Origin: Stappia stellulata DSM 5886
Lineage (GTDB): Bacteria > Pseudomonadota > Alphaproteobacteria > Rhizobiales > Stappiaceae
NCBI RefSeq assembly: GCF_000423705.1
Contig: NZ_AUIM01000013.1
Span: forward strand, 57,589-121,588
Length of the DNA: 64,000 nt
Direction of reading: 5' to 3'
How positions within the stretch are numbered: the stretch's first letter is position 1; each line of letters starts with the position of its first letter. Under the pieces are notes generated by a model. That model made no database searches and was not told the origin of the DNA. It was given only the letters and a program-made list of their open reading frames with translations. Positions 26,954-37,173 of this stretch are shown here, in pieces. Both the position numbers and the translations under genes were made by a program.

Positions 26954-27075
26954 CGCCTCCACCGGTGCACAAGTGCAACACTTCCGGCAATTCGCCGTTG
27001 CGTTAGCCAATTCGGCAACGAAACAGCGTATAACCGGAAAAATCAGTTCAGTCTGCCGGAGCGGTCCTTCCCATC

Positions 27076-27894
27076 ATGCGAAATTTCAAGCTTCTGACCG
27101 TCCTTGCCAGCGTCGCGACGCTGGCGATCGCAGCTCCTGCCGGCGCGCAGGACGGACTTGCCCCGCCGGACGATTTGCCGGTGCCGCAGAGACAATATGT
27201 GATCGACCTGGGCGTGGGCGCGCTCGCCAAGCCGAGATACGAAGGCGCGGACAGGCTTCTGGTCATGCCCATGCCGATCGTCTCCGTCGGCCGCTTCTAT
27301 CTGCCGGGCTTCGGTCAGGTTGCGGATGGCGAAACCAAGAAGCGCGGCGTCTTCTTCTTCCCTTCGTTCAACTTCGTCGGCGAACGCAAGGCCTCCGACA
27401 GCGCCTCGCTGACCGGCACGCGCACCGTCGACTGGGCACTTGAACTCGGTCTGGGCGCAGGCTTCCGCTACGACTGGTTCCGCGCCTTCGTCGAGCTGCG
27501 CCAGGGCATCAACGGCCACTCCGGTCAGGTCGGCCAGATCGGCGCGGACGTGATCTTCAATCCCATGGAGCGGCTGCAGCTCAGCATCGGCCCGCGCGCC
27601 GATTTCGCTTCCGGCGACTACATGAGCACCTATTTCGGCGTGACAGCAGCCGAGGCGGCGGCCCCGGGTAGCACGCTGACGGCCTACAACGCCGACGGCG
27701 GCTTCAAGTCGCTCGGCATTCTGGGGCGCGCGAGCTACGCGGTCACCGACACCACGGCCCTGCACCTGCAGGCCGGCTGGGACCGTTTCATCGGCGATGC
27801 CAAGAACAGCCCGATCGTGCGCGACGGCAATGAGAACCAGTTCTCGATCGGCGCCGGCGTCACCTACCGCTTCGCCTTCGATCTCTTCGACTGA
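27076..27894 (+). CDS. MipA/OmpV-family outer membrane protein
   Basis: 272 residues with a Sec signal peptide (cleavage near GAQ-DG). The mature protein is beta-barrel like, with RYEGADRLLVMPMPIVSVGRFY near the front and ending in aromatic-terminated strands (YRFAFDLFD). MipA/OmpV proteins are outer-membrane barrels linked to cell-wall scaffolds or small-molecule uptake. A strong terminator follows. Confidence 0.88.
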   Translation: MRNFKLLTVLASVATLAIAAPAGAQDGLAPPDDLPVPQRQYVIDLGVGALAKPRYEGADRLLVMPMPIVSVGRFYLPGFGQVADGETKKRGVFFFPSFNFVGERKASDSASLTGTRTVDWALELGLGAGFRYDWFRAFVELRQGINGHSGQVGQIGADVIFNPMERLQLSIGPRADFASGDYMSTYFGVTAAEAAAPGSTLTAYNADGGFKSLGILGRASYAVTDTTALHLQAGWDRFIGDAKNSPIVRDGNENQFSIGAGVTYRFAFDLFD

Positions 27895-27920
27895 GCGTTT
27901 TCAGGGCCTCTTGAAACGAC

Positions 27921-27956
27921 AAAAGCCGCCTCCGGGGATCCGGATGGCGGCTTTTT
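27921..27956 (+). terminator. Rho-independent terminator of the MipA gene
   Basis: AAAAGCCGCC (27921-27930) pairs with GGCGGCTTTT (27946-27955), with a nested TCCGG/CCGGA stem inside, and ends in T5. The A-rich left side could also act on the convergent transcript. Confidence 0.9.
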
Positions 27957-27978
27957 CGTGCTTACGCAAAGGCGCGCC

Positions 27979-28815
27979 TCAGTCGCGCAGGTCCGCGCAA
28001 GTCTCGATCTGCAAGCCGTCGGGCAGCTTCGTGCTGCCGTCGCCGCAGGCCCCGATCATGCGCGCCTTGTCCAGCCCTCGCGCACCGGTGAGATCGGCCC
28101 CGACCAGCCGCGTGCGGCGGAACAACGTCCCTTCGAGACGCGCCCCGGTCAGATTGACCCCCGTCAGGTTCGCGCTGGAAAAATGCGCGCCTGTCAGGTC
28201 CGTATCGCGAAAATCGGCGCCCTTCGCCTCGATCCGGTCGAAATCGGCGTATTTCAGCCGGGCGCCGGAAAAATCGGCGCCGGCGAGATTGGCGCGTTCC
28301 AGGCTGATGCCTTCCATCTTGGCACCGCGAAAGGACGCGCCGTCGGCCTTCACACGCACCAGCAGCGCGAACCGCAGGTCCGTGTCGACGAGGCTCGCGC
28401 CGGTCAGGTCGGAATCCGACATGTCGGCATCGCGCAGATCCGCGTCATTCAACCGCACTCCGGCAAGCGTCGCCTTCTCCAGATCGACGCCGCGCATCGA
28501 CGCGCCGGTCATATTGGCGCGCGACAGGTCGGCCCGCTCCACCTCGGCACGGCGAAGATCCGCACCGCTCAGGTCCGCCTCGACCAGCGAAGCCGCCTTG
28601 AGATCGGCCTCGCGCAGGATGGCGCCCGACAGGTTCGCGTTTTCAATCGCGATCCCGCGCATCTCGGCAAGCCGCAGGTCGCAGTCCGGACATTGCCCGC
28701 TCTCGCGGAACCCCTCCAGCACCGTTTGCGCGGCAGCGCCCGTCGACAGACCTGCGCCGAGCGCAAGGACAAGGATGGTCGAAGCCGCGTGCGGGATGGA
28801 AAATGCGCGTCTCAT
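27979..28815 (-). CDS. Exported pentapeptide-repeat protein
   Basis: 278 residues. A signal peptide (cleavage near AAQ) is followed by one CPDC motif at the start of the mature part, then about 190 residues of A(D/N)LxX pentapeptide repeats that form a right-handed quadrilateral beta-helix. The C-terminal tail has two Cys (GACGDG and IETCADL). Most pentapeptide proteins are cytoplasmic; this one is predicted periplasmic or surface. Function unknown. It converges with the MipA gene. Confidence 0.88.
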   Translation of the reverse strand: MRRAFSIPHAASTILVLALGAGLSTGAAAQTVLEGFRESGQCPDCDLRLAEMRGIAIENANLSGAILREADLKAASLVEADLSGADLRRAEVERADLSRANMTGASMRGVDLEKATLAGVRLNDADLRDADMSDSDLTGASLVDTDLRFALLVRVKADGASFRGAKMEGISLERANLAGADFSGARLKYADFDRIEAKGADFRDTDLTGAHFSSANLTGVNLTGARLEGTLFRRTRLVGADLTGARGLDKARMIGACGDGSTKLPDGLQIETCADLRD

Positions 28816-29119
28816 GGGGTCCTCTCCGGATAAACTGGCTCTTCCCTAATCTGGGAACAGTCGCGGTCTATTGTAAGGCCAAAGCCTCGCCAACACCTTA
28901 CCCGCTTCCACGCCCTCGACAGAACCCGGTCGGTGCCGCCTGGCAAGGCGACCGAACACCGCAGGCGAGGCGATGGATCGACAGGGCAGCACTTGCAAGC
29001 CCTTGCAAGGCGCGGCCCCCGCAATGCGTGATTCCTTTGTGTGTGACGAGACGGAAATGCGGATATACTGCCGTTTCGGAACATACAGGCGAGCCGAAAC
29101 GGCTTGGGAGGGCTTTCGC
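28816..29119. other. Divergent promoter region
   Basis: Separates the pentapeptide-repeat and YkuD genes. TATACT at 29064-29069 is a good -10 box for the YkuD gene, with a weak TGTGAC -35 16 bp upstream. GGGAGGG at 29106-29112 is its ribosome site. Nothing else stands out. Confidence 0.5.
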
Positions 29120-29578
29120 ATGATCACCGCAAACGCTTTTCGGGCACGCTTCCTCCCAATCGCGAGCGCCGTGTTGGTCGGTCTCGCGGTGGCGCTTGCG
29201 GCGCCGGCCGCCGAAGCCGACAGCATTCTTGCCCGCATCGACCTGTCGGACCAGCGCATGAAGGTCTTCGTCAACGGGCGACACACCGCCACCTGGCGGA
29301 TATCGACGGCCCGGCGCGGATACCGCACCCCCGTCGGCACCTTCCGGCCCGGACGCATGCATGTGCGTTACTTCTCCCGCAAGTACAACAATTCGCCGAT
29401 GCCCTATTCGGTGTTTTTCCATGGCGGCTATGCAATCCATGGCACCACGGCGATCAAGAGCCTCGGGCGCCCGGCATCGCACGGCTGCGTGCGCCTGCAC
29501 CCCGAAAATGCACAACGGCTGTTTTCGTTGATCAAGCAAAACGGCAAACGCAATGCGCGAATCGTTATTACCCGGTAA
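29120..29578 (+). CDS. Exported YkuD-type L,D-transpeptidase
   Basis: 152 residues with a signal peptide (cleavage near AEA). The YkuD motif is complete: H107 in YAIHGTT, then S120-H121-G122-C123 in SHGCVRLHP, with C123 the nucleophile. Short single-domain proteins like this make 3-3 cross-links in peptidoglycan or attach proteins to it. ATG 29120 is chosen by its GGGAGGG site. Confidence 0.92.
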   Translation: MITANAFRARFLPIASAVLVGLAVALAAPAAEADSILARIDLSDQRMKVFVNGRHTATWRISTARRGYRTPVGTFRPGRMHVRYFSRKYNNSPMPYSVFFHGGYAIHGTTAIKSLGRPASHGCVRLHPENAQRLFSLIKQNGKRNARIVITR

Positions 29579-30070
29579 CCTTTACAGGCCAATGGCTCTC
29601 ACGGCGGATTGACGCAAGGCCTGCAAGGCCTAATGTGCGGGTGAATGGCGCCGCCGACGCAAAGCGTGTCGGCGCAGGCTGTCAGGCTTTCGCGGACCGG
29701 CCCTGCCGGTCTCGTCGGGGTCTGCGGCTTGAGAAGCCGGCGGGACGAAGGAAGATAGCGGGGTCGCATTTGCCACCTTCCCTCGTCCGCCAATTGCTGA
29801 CGACGCACTACCTGACTATCAGCGTGCCAATCATGCGGCAAAACCCTTGCCAAAAGGTTGGCACGCTGTCGTTTCAAGATGCGGCGCGCACAGCAGAACC
29901 CACCACAAGATATTGATGTCGTTAGGTATTTGGTAACCATTGCGCCTTGCAATCGGCGACATGCACGGCCCATTGCGTAAAGCGGACGTTAACGCACGCC
30001 GGGAAAGCCGCAAAACGACTGGCGAACCGGGCCCGGAAAATCCGCAGCGCGAATCGCGGGCGAATCGCCG
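29579..30070. other. Gene-free interval with a structured element
   Basis: 492 bp between the YkuD and patatin-like genes (which converge). No frame has coding character. The one clear structure is the two-tier hairpin at 29821-29867, reported separately. An A/T-rich patch lies at 29905-29940. Confidence 0.5.
29821..29867. repeat. Two-tier inverted repeat (hairpin)
   Basis: AGCGTGCCAA (29821-29830) is perfectly complementary to TTGGCACGCT (29858-29867). Inside it GGCAA (29837-29841) pairs with TTGCC (29847-29851). There is no flanking T-tract on the plus strand. It could be a structured RNA, a protein site or a mobile-repeat remnant. Confidence 0.55.
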
Positions 30071-31087
30071 CTACAGGTATTCGCTGCGCAGATCCACGCT
30101 CGAACGATGGCCGATGGCGTCAAAGTTCTCCGCCTCCCAGGCCTTCGCGGCATCGCGACCGATGTCGTGAAGATGCTTCAGGAAGCGCCACTCGGCATTG
30201 ACCTTGGAGGAGGCCTGCAGCGGTTTCAGATCTTCGGCGGCAATGCGGTGCATGTGGATTTTCCGGTAGTCCTTGCGGTCGAGCTTTCCGTCCTCGATGA
30301 GCCGGCTGACGAACTCGATTGCCCGCATCTCGCGCAAAAGCGTGGAATTGAAGGTGATCTCGTTCAGCCGGTTGAGGATCTCGCGCGCGCTCTTCGGCGT
30401 CTCCGGGCGCTCCACCGGGTTGATCTGGATGAGCACCGTGTCGGACGTGGCCGTTTCCCCGAACAGCGGAAACAGCGGCGGATTGCCCATGTAGCCACCA
30501 TCCCAATAGGGCACGCCGTCGATCTCCACCGCCTGAAAGAGATGCGGCAGGCAGGCCGAGGCCATCACCGCATCGACGTCGATCTCGGCCCCCGAAAACA
30601 CCCGGATCTTGCCGGAATGCACATTGGTGGCGGCGACGAAGAGGCGAATGCTGTCGCAGGCGCGCACGGCATCGAAATCGACGGAGGCTTCGACGACGTC
30701 CCGCAAGGGATTGATGTTGAGCGGATTGAACTCGTAGGGCGAGGAAAACCGCGAGGCAAGGTCGAAGGCGATGAAGCTCGGCGACATGTCGAGGCTCCAC
30801 TGGCCCATGATCATGTCGATGGGCGTGCGCTTGATCGGGCTGAGCCACGCCTGGTCGCTCACCGCCTTCCAGAAGCGGTGCAGCGCCTCGCGCGCGCCGT
30901 CCCGACCGCCCTTGTGAAGCCCGTCGGCAAGCACCACCGCATTCATCGCGCCGGCGGAGGTACCGCTCACGCCATCGATGACGAAATTCTCGCTTTCCAG
31001 CAGCCAGTCGAGAACGCCCCAGGTGTAGGCGCCATGCGCGCCGCCGCCCTGAAGTGCCAGATTGATCGCCTTGGGACCTGCGGTCAT
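30071..31087 (-). CDS. Patatin-like phospholipase family protein
   Basis: 338 residues. The oxyanion-hole motif GGGAHG (14-19), nucleophile elbow GTSAG (S44) and catalytic DGG (D196, in YWDGGYMGN) are all present, so it should be an active acyl hydrolase. No signal peptide is seen, so it is cytoplasmic. It lies 55 bp downstream of 3-hydroxybutyrate dehydrogenase; that pairing suggests a role in polyhydroxybutyrate or lipid turnover, which is inference. Confidence 0.9.
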   Translation of the reverse strand: MTAGPKAINLALQGGGAHGAYTWGVLDWLLESENFVIDGVSGTSAGAMNAVVLADGLHKGGRDGAREALHRFWKAVSDQAWLSPIKRTPIDMIMGQWSLDMSPSFIAFDLASRFSSPYEFNPLNINPLRDVVEASVDFDAVRACDSIRLFVAATNVHSGKIRVFSGAEIDVDAVMASACLPHLFQAVEIDGVPYWDGGYMGNPPLFPLFGETATSDTVLIQINPVERPETPKSAREILNRLNEITFNSTLLREMRAIEFVSRLIEDGKLDRKDYRKIHMHRIAAEDLKPLQASSKVNAEWRFLKHLHDIGRDAAKAWEAENFDAIGHRSSVDLRSEYL

Positions 31088-31142
31088 GGGGCGCCTTTTC
31101 GTGGGAGGATCGTTCGACAGCGACCGGAGATCCGCTCGCCCG

Positions 31143-31925
<783 letters not shown>

Positions 31926-32071
31926 GAAAATCCCCTTCGTCGCCATGGCCGCCCGACCAGTCCGGCGGCGCGCCGGCGCTCATAGAACATGAGATCGCGT
32001 TGCACCGCAACATGGGCCGCGACGCCCCACGCGACAAGACCCCGACGAGACCCGCCTCCTGCGTCAGCGGC

Positions 32072-32896
32072 TCAACTCTCCGGTGTCTCCGGTGCTTGCG
32101 GTCCGCCGCCGGACGGCATCTGCCGTTCGCGCAGGATGTAATAGCCCCCGGTGAGGATGCCGGTGTAGAGAACAAGTCCGAGGTTGGCCACAGCCTCCAG
32201 TACAAACGTCTTGATTGCACCAAGAACCGATCGAGCGGACTCAGCCGGGACAAGAAAATCAATGAGATAATACACACAGAGCAGGACGCCCCCCACAACA
32301 AGATACGAAACGATCATAGGGAGCCTGAGCCCGCGACTCTCGTAAAACGCTTGCTTGAGCGTCAGGTCTTCATCAAGCGCCTTCGCGGGAAGAATGAGAG
32401 AAAGCGCCGCATACAGAAACGAGACAAATGCTACAATTGCTGCAACCGCGACGTAGGAAAAGACCTGAAAGGCACCCGAACCAACGAAAAAAAGTAAATT
32501 CGCCACGAAGAACGATAAAATCAAATCCAATATTGCAAATAAAAAAACAAAAGCACCCAAGATAAGAATAATTATTATAGTCCAGAAAAAGAAAATGGCC
32601 TCTCGAGTCTGAAACCGCAGATTTATCGAGGAAACTGACGTCTTCAGTAGCACCCCGCGTATCCAGGCAACGGAAATCGACGCTGCAGAGATCATTCCAC
32701 CCACCAGGTAGGGGATGTCTGCCGGCTGAAACGATGTCGTGTGGCCGGCAGACATGTTTGTCACCGAGCCAGACACGATGCTCAGGACAGCAAGAAGCAC
32801 CGTCCATGCCCCGCAGACCTTCACGAACAGCACGGGATTCATGGAGACAGCTTTGACGGTGCCGACCAGTAACCTGCGCGTGGTTTCGATGAACAT
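32072..32896 (-). CDS. Multi-pass membrane protein, paralogue 1 of 3, A/T-rich core
   Basis: 274 residues with about six hydrophobic segments. It shares with the two upstream genes a MFxxTxRLxVGTxKA-type start and a central SLILPAKALDEDLTLKQAF block. Its C terminus LTGGYYILRERQMPSGGG is nearly identical to that of the adjacent paralogue, also at the DNA level. The middle (about 32450-32640) is strikingly A/T-rich with Ile/Phe codons rare in this genome. Function unknown; no catalytic motif seen. Confidence 0.75.
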   Translation of the reverse strand: MFIETTRRLLVGTVKAVSMNPVLFVKVCGAWTVLLAVLSIVSGSVTNMSAGHTTSFQPADIPYLVGGMISAASISVAWIRGVLLKTSVSSINLRFQTREAIFFFWTIIIILILGAFVFLFAILDLILSFFVANLLFFVGSGAFQVFSYVAVAAIVAFVSFLYAALSLILPAKALDEDLTLKQAFYESRGLRLPMIVSYLVVGGVLLCVYYLIDFLVPAESARSVLGAIKTFVLEAVANLGLVLYTGILTGGYYILRERQMPSGGGPQAPETPES

Positions 32897-32948
32897 TGTC
32901 GCAAGACCCTTGGGTTCGAATGACTTGCTAGAGGAAGTCGAGGGCGGC

Positions 32949-33728
32949 TCAGCTCTGCGGCGCCTGCGGTCCGCCGCCGGACGGCATCTGCCGTTCGCGC
33001 AGGATGTAATAGCCGCCGGTCAAGACGCTGACCTGCAGGGCAGTTGCCGAGATCTGCAGGGCGAGGGTGAGAATGAACACCGCGATGCCGGCGAAGACGC
33101 TCGCCCCCCCGGCCGCGAGCAGACCGACGACGAAGGTCCCACCGCCGATCACGAGCGAAAGACCGGTCGCCGCGAAGGACATCGGCAAACCCAACCCCTC
33201 GCTGTCGCTGAACGCCTCGCCGAAGCCGAGGGGTTCATCCAGCGCGACGGCGGGCAGAACAAGACTGAACCGCAGCATGAAGGGAAGGACCACGAGGACA
33301 ACCGCAGCCGTCATGACGACAAAGGTCAAGACGCCCAGCGTGGCAACGACAAAGGCCAGGGCCCCCACCGGGATCATCAGGACCATCACGATCAGCATAA
33401 CCACGAGAAACTTCCCCGCGTAGCGCAGCTCACGACCGCCGACGGTGAGATGCAGCCAGCCCGGCCGCTCCTCCATCAGCAGGCAACGGTGCCAGGCAAC
33501 CGCAATGGAGGCATTGCCGAGGATATAGGCAGCGGCGAAGACAAGCGTCACCGCAAAATGGGCCGCGCTGAACGCGAACGGCTCCTGGGGCGCGAGGCCA
33601 AACATCATTGCCTGCCCCACCACAAAGATCGCGAACCAGGCCCAGCTGATCTTGAGGAAGATCTCGAAATTGGCGAAGAGCGCCTTGAATGCGCCGACAA
33701 AAAGCCGGCCGGTCGTCTTGAAAAGCAT
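32949..33728 (-). CDS. Multi-pass membrane protein, paralogue 2 of 3
   Basis: 259 residues with six or more hydrophobic segments. FSLVLPAVALDEPLGFGEAF matches the central block of both neighbours, and the end LTGGYYILRERQMPSGGG matches paralogue 1. GC content is like the genome average, unlike paralogue 1. The start is ATG 33728 after a GGGGGGA ribosome site; an in-frame TTG lies four codons upstream. 52 bp separate it from paralogue 1. No known family recognised. Confidence 0.75.
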   Translation of the reverse strand: MLFKTTGRLFVGAFKALFANFEIFLKISWAWFAIFVVGQAMMFGLAPQEPFAFSAAHFAVTLVFAAAYILGNASIAVAWHRCLLMEERPGWLHLTVGGRELRYAGKFLVVMLIVMVLMIPVGALAFVVATLGVLTFVVMTAAVVLVVLPFMLRFSLVLPAVALDEPLGFGEAFSDSEGLGLPMSFAATGLSLVIGGGTFVVGLLAAGGASVFAGIAVFILTLALQISATALQVSVLTGGYYILRERQMPSGGGPQAPQS

Positions 33729-33882
33729 GCATCCCCCCAAAAACGTAAACGAAAACGGTCCTTACGCAGGCCAGCACCCGCAAAGCGGTTGAAACCAGGT
33801 TGCACTATCCCAACCCCTGCGCGCATCGGCAAGCGTTCCGCCGCGAAAACGGTGGATGTCGATCATGTGCCGGCGCGGATCG

Positions 33883-34797
33883 TCAGCGCCGCCGCTTGTC
33901 CGAGAGACCGCGTACGGCATCCACGGCCCGCGCCGCCGTTTCGCGCGTCGCCTTGCGGCGGCGCACTTCAGCCTCGGCCAGTTCCGCCGTCTTGAGGCCG
34001 GCTTGCGCCGCGAAGCGCTCACGCGCCAGCGCATAGGCCGTGGTGTGCAGGCTGGCGAAAAGCCAGGTGACGAGCACCATCGCGCCCATGGGAAACAGCG
34101 CGGAGCGCAGCTGCGCCAGCGCGCCCATGTCGCTGACCAGCGCGCCGAGCAGGATCAGCAGCAGCGACCAGATCCAGACGCCGAGACCCGCAAGCAGCGT
34201 CACGGCAAGGGCCGCCACCGCCAGCGCCCAGCCGATCCCGCGGGTCAACGCCCACGACTCCTTCAGCGTCATCTCGTCGTCGAGGGCGGCCGCCGGCAGT
34301 ACCAGCGAGATGCGCTGCACCAGCATCAACGCCACGAAGGGCGCGGCGACGAGCGCGAAGACCCCGATCGGCCCGAGCAGCGGCACCAGGACGCCGGCGA
34401 GCATCACAAGCGGCACCAGCATCAACAGCCCGAGCAGACCGAGGATCACGAGCTTCCAGGCGACCCGGAGATTGCGCGCACCGAAAGCAAGCGGGAACTC
34501 GCGCGCGCCGAGAAGAACCCGGCGCAGATAGGCGACCCCGATGGAAAAGCCGGCAAGCAGATTGGCAAGCACGGCGAGAAGCCGGAGGGCGGCGTCGCGC
34601 TCGGCGGTTTCGGTCCCCTCCACGATGGGCTCCATCATGTAGGAGCCGGTGGTGAAGCCTTCCGCGGGCATCAGGGACGCGCTGATCGCCACATTCAGCG
34701 CGACGAGCAGAAGCATGTAGCCCCAGCCGGCCGCGAACAGCGTTGCAAGACGTTTGCGCGCCAGATCCAGCGTGCGGCTCAGAACCACCAGAAGCAT
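33883..34797 (-). CDS. Multi-pass membrane protein, paralogue 3 of 3
   Basis: 304 residues with six or more hydrophobic segments and a charged, helical, Arg/Glu/Ala-rich C-terminal tail (about 265-304). [25 protein letters not shown] is the shared central block. It lacks the GGYYILRERQMPSGGG ending of the other two. First of the three in transcription order, divergent from ispG. Function unknown. Confidence 0.72.
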   Translation of the reverse strand: MLLVVLSRTLDLARKRLATLFAAGWGYMLLLVALNVAISASLMPAEGFTTGSYMMEPIVEGTETAERDAALRLLAVLANLLAGFSIGVAYLRRVLLGAREFPLAFGARNLRVAWKLVILGLLGLLMLVPLVMLAGVLVPLLGPIGVFALVAAPFVALMLVQRISLVLPAAALDDEMTLKESWALTRGIGWALAVAALAVTLLAGLGVWIWSLLLILLGALVSDMGALAQLRSALFPMGAMVLVTWLFASLHTTAYALARERFAAQAGLKTAELAEAEVRRRKATRETAARAVDAVRGLSDKRRR

Positions 34798-34995
34798 GAT
34801 GCAATTTTTCTCCGTTCCCTCTCAGATGCGGCTTCGCGCCCGCCGGGTCAAGACGCGCCGTTCCTGCGACAGCACCGGCCCTTGCGCACAAGGGTGGCGC
34901 GCCCTATTCAAACGGCGTTAGTCTTCGACATGCCGCGCGCGCCGGGACGGCGTAAGCGCGCAACGGACGCGGATCTCATGAACGGAAGCGGACGC

Positions 34996-36282
34996 ATGAC
35001 AGCTGACCATCAGGGCGACAGCATTCCAAACCAGCCGGTGCCGAGCGGACCGGCACCGCGCCGGGTCTCGGTTCCCGTGAAGGTGGGGACGGTCACAGTC
35101 GGCGGCGGCGCCCCCGTCGTGGTGCAGTCGATGACCAACACCGACACCGCCGACATCGACGGCACCGTCGCGCAGGTGTCCGCACTGGCGGCTGCGGGAT
35201 CTGAAATCGTGCGCATCACCGTCGACCGCGACGAAGCCGCCGCCGCCGTGCCGCGCATCCGCGAAAGGCTAGATCGCATCGGCTGCCATGTGCCGCTCGT
35301 CGGCGATTTCCATTACATCGGCCACAAGCTGCTGGCCGATCATCCCGCCTGCGCCGAAGCGCTCGCCAAATACCGGATCAATCCCGGCAATGTCGGCTTC
35401 AAGGACAAGCGCGACCGGCAGTTTTCCGACATCATCGACATCGCGCTGAAACACGACAAGCCGGTGCGCATCGGCGTCAACTGGGGCTCGCTCGACCAGG
35501 AGCTGCTCACTCACCTGATGGACGAAAACGCCAAGCTTGCCGCCCCCGCGCCCGCCGACGCGGTGATGCGCGAGGCGATCATCCGCTCGGGTCTCCTGTC
35601 GGCGGAACGCGCCGAGGATCTCGGCATGGGCCGCGACAAGATCATCCTGTCGGCCAAGGTCAGCCAGGTGCAGGACCTGATCTCGGTCTATGCCGATCTC
35701 GCGGCGCGCTGCGACTATGCGCTGCACCTCGGCCTCACCGAGGCGGGCATGGGCACCAAGGGCATCGTCGCTTCGGCTGCCTCCATGGGCATCCTGCTGC
35801 AACAAGGCATCGGCGACACAATCCGCGTGTCGCTGACGCCGGAACCCGGCGGCGACCGTACCCGCGAGGTGCAGGTGGCCCAGGAACTCCTGCAGGTGAT
35901 GGGCTTTCGCTCCTTCGTGCCGGTCGTCGCGGCCTGCCCGGGCTGCGGACGCACCACCTCCACGGTGTTTCAGGAACTGGCGCAGGACATCCAGGACAAC
36001 CTGCGGGTCTCCATGCCGGTGTGGCGGGAGAAATACCCCGGCGTCGAGACGCTCAACGTCGCGGTGATGGGCTGCATCGTCAACGGACCGGGCGAGAGCA
36101 AATTCGCCGACATCGGCATATCGCTGCCCGGCACCGGCGAGACGCCGGCCGCCCCCGTCTTCGTCGACGGCCGAAAGGTCGCCACACTGCGCGGGACAAA
36201 CATCGCCGACGACTTCAAGAAGATGGTCGACGACTATATCGAGACGCGCTTCGGCGGTGACGCGCGGTCCGCAGCGGAATGA
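34996..36282 (+). CDS. ispG: 4-hydroxy-3-methylbut-2-enyl diphosphate synthase IspG
   Basis: 428 residues. [18 protein letters not shown] opens the barrel domain, and the C-terminal Fe-S domain has CPGCGR and [11 protein letters not shown], supplying the three cluster cysteines. It converts MEcPP to HMBPP in the MEP isoprenoid pathway. GGAAG 7 bp before ATG 34996 favours this start over ATG 34978. The stop overlaps the pyridoxal kinase start by four bases (ATGA). Confidence 0.95.
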   Translation: MTADHQGDSIPNQPVPSGPAPRRVSVPVKVGTVTVGGGAPVVVQSMTNTDTADIDGTVAQVSALAAAGSEIVRITVDRDEAAAAVPRIRERLDRIGCHVPLVGDFHYIGHKLLADHPACAEALAKYRINPGNVGFKDKRDRQFSDIIDIALKHDKPVRIGVNWGSLDQELLTHLMDENAKLAAPAPADAVMREAIIRSGLLSAERAEDLGMGRDKIILSAKVSQVQDLISVYADLAARCDYALHLGLTEAGMGTKGIVASAASMGILLQQGIGDTIRVSLTPEPGGDRTREVQVAQELLQVMGFRSFVPVVAACPGCGRTTSTVFQELAQDIQDNLRVSMPVWREKYPGVETLNVAVMGCIVNGPGESKFADIGISLPGTGETPAAPVFVDGRKVATLRGTNIADDFKKMVDDYIETRFGGDARSAAE

Positions 36283-37160
36283 CCGCGCCCGCGCAAAACG
36301 CCCCCCGGACGGACATTCTCGTCATCCATTCGCAGGTGGTGCGCGGCGCCGTCGGCGGGCGGATCGCCGGGTTCGCGCTGGAGCGCCTCGGCCACCGCGT
36401 CTGGTTTCTGCCGACCGTGCTCCTGCCCTGGCACCCGGGTCAGGGACGCAGCCATCGCCATGTCGCCGACGATGCGACCTTTGCCGCACTCGTCGACGAC
36501 CTGATCGGCGCGGACACGCTCTCCGGCATCGGCGCAGTGGTTTCCGGCTATCTTGGAAGCCCCGCGCAGGCACGCGAGATCGTCCGGCTCGTCGCGGCCG
36601 TGCGCAAGGCGAACCCGGAGGCGCTCTACGTCTGCGATCCGGTGAGCGGCGACCGCGCCGGCCTTTATGTCTCGGAAGAAACGGCTGCCGCCATGCGCGA
36701 CACGCTGCTGCCGGAAGCCGATGTCGCCACGCCCAACCTGTTTGAGCTGGAGTGGATGTGCCAACGGACGATCGCGACGGAAACGGAGGCCATTGCCGCC
36801 GCCCGCGCGCTTGGCCCCGCCCGCGTTCTGGTCACTTCGGCCCCGGCCATGCGGCGCAACTCCGTCTCGAACCTGCTGGTGAGCGACAAGGCGGCGATTG
36901 CCGCCGAACATGGCGCGATCGCCGATGCCCCCAACGGCACCGGCGACCTGATGGCGGCCCTGTTCACCGCCAATCTGCTGGCCGGGCAGTCCGACGAGGC
37001 AGCACTCAAGCGCTCGGCCGCCTCGGTGTTCGAACTGGTCGCGCGCTCGGTCAAACGCGGGTCTCGCGACCTGCTGGTCGCCTGGGAGCAAGCCGCCCTG
37101 GTGCAACCGATGGCGCTGGTTTCGAGCCGGCGGGTGATGGACGCGCCGATCCGCGCGTAA
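36279..37160 (+). CDS. pdxY: Pyridoxal kinase
   Basis: 293 residues of the ribokinase fold. [27 protein letters not shown] is the PdxK/PdxY N-terminal signature, and [17 protein letters not shown] holds the anion hole with catalytic Asp. It phosphorylates pyridoxal to PLP in vitamin B6 salvage. Its ATG overlaps the ispG stop, so the two are translationally coupled; a DUF429 gene follows 13 bp later. Confidence 0.9.
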   Translation: MTAPAQNAPRTDILVIHSQVVRGAVGGRIAGFALERLGHRVWFLPTVLLPWHPGQGRSHRHVADDATFAALVDDLIGADTLSGIGAVVSGYLGSPAQAREIVRLVAAVRKANPEALYVCDPVSGDRAGLYVSEETAAAMRDTLLPEADVATPNLFELEWMCQRTIATETEAIAAARALGPARVLVTSAPAMRRNSVSNLLVSDKAAIAAEHGAIADAPNGTGDLMAALFTANLLAGQSDEAALKRSAASVFELVARSVKRGSRDLLVAWEQAALVQPMALVSSRRVMDAPIRA

Positions 37161-37173
37161 ACGAGGATTGCCG

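Noticed and set aside
33856..34995. Upstream in-frame extension of ispG
   Set aside because: It runs antisense through membrane paralogue 3; homologous IspG starts near 34978-34996.
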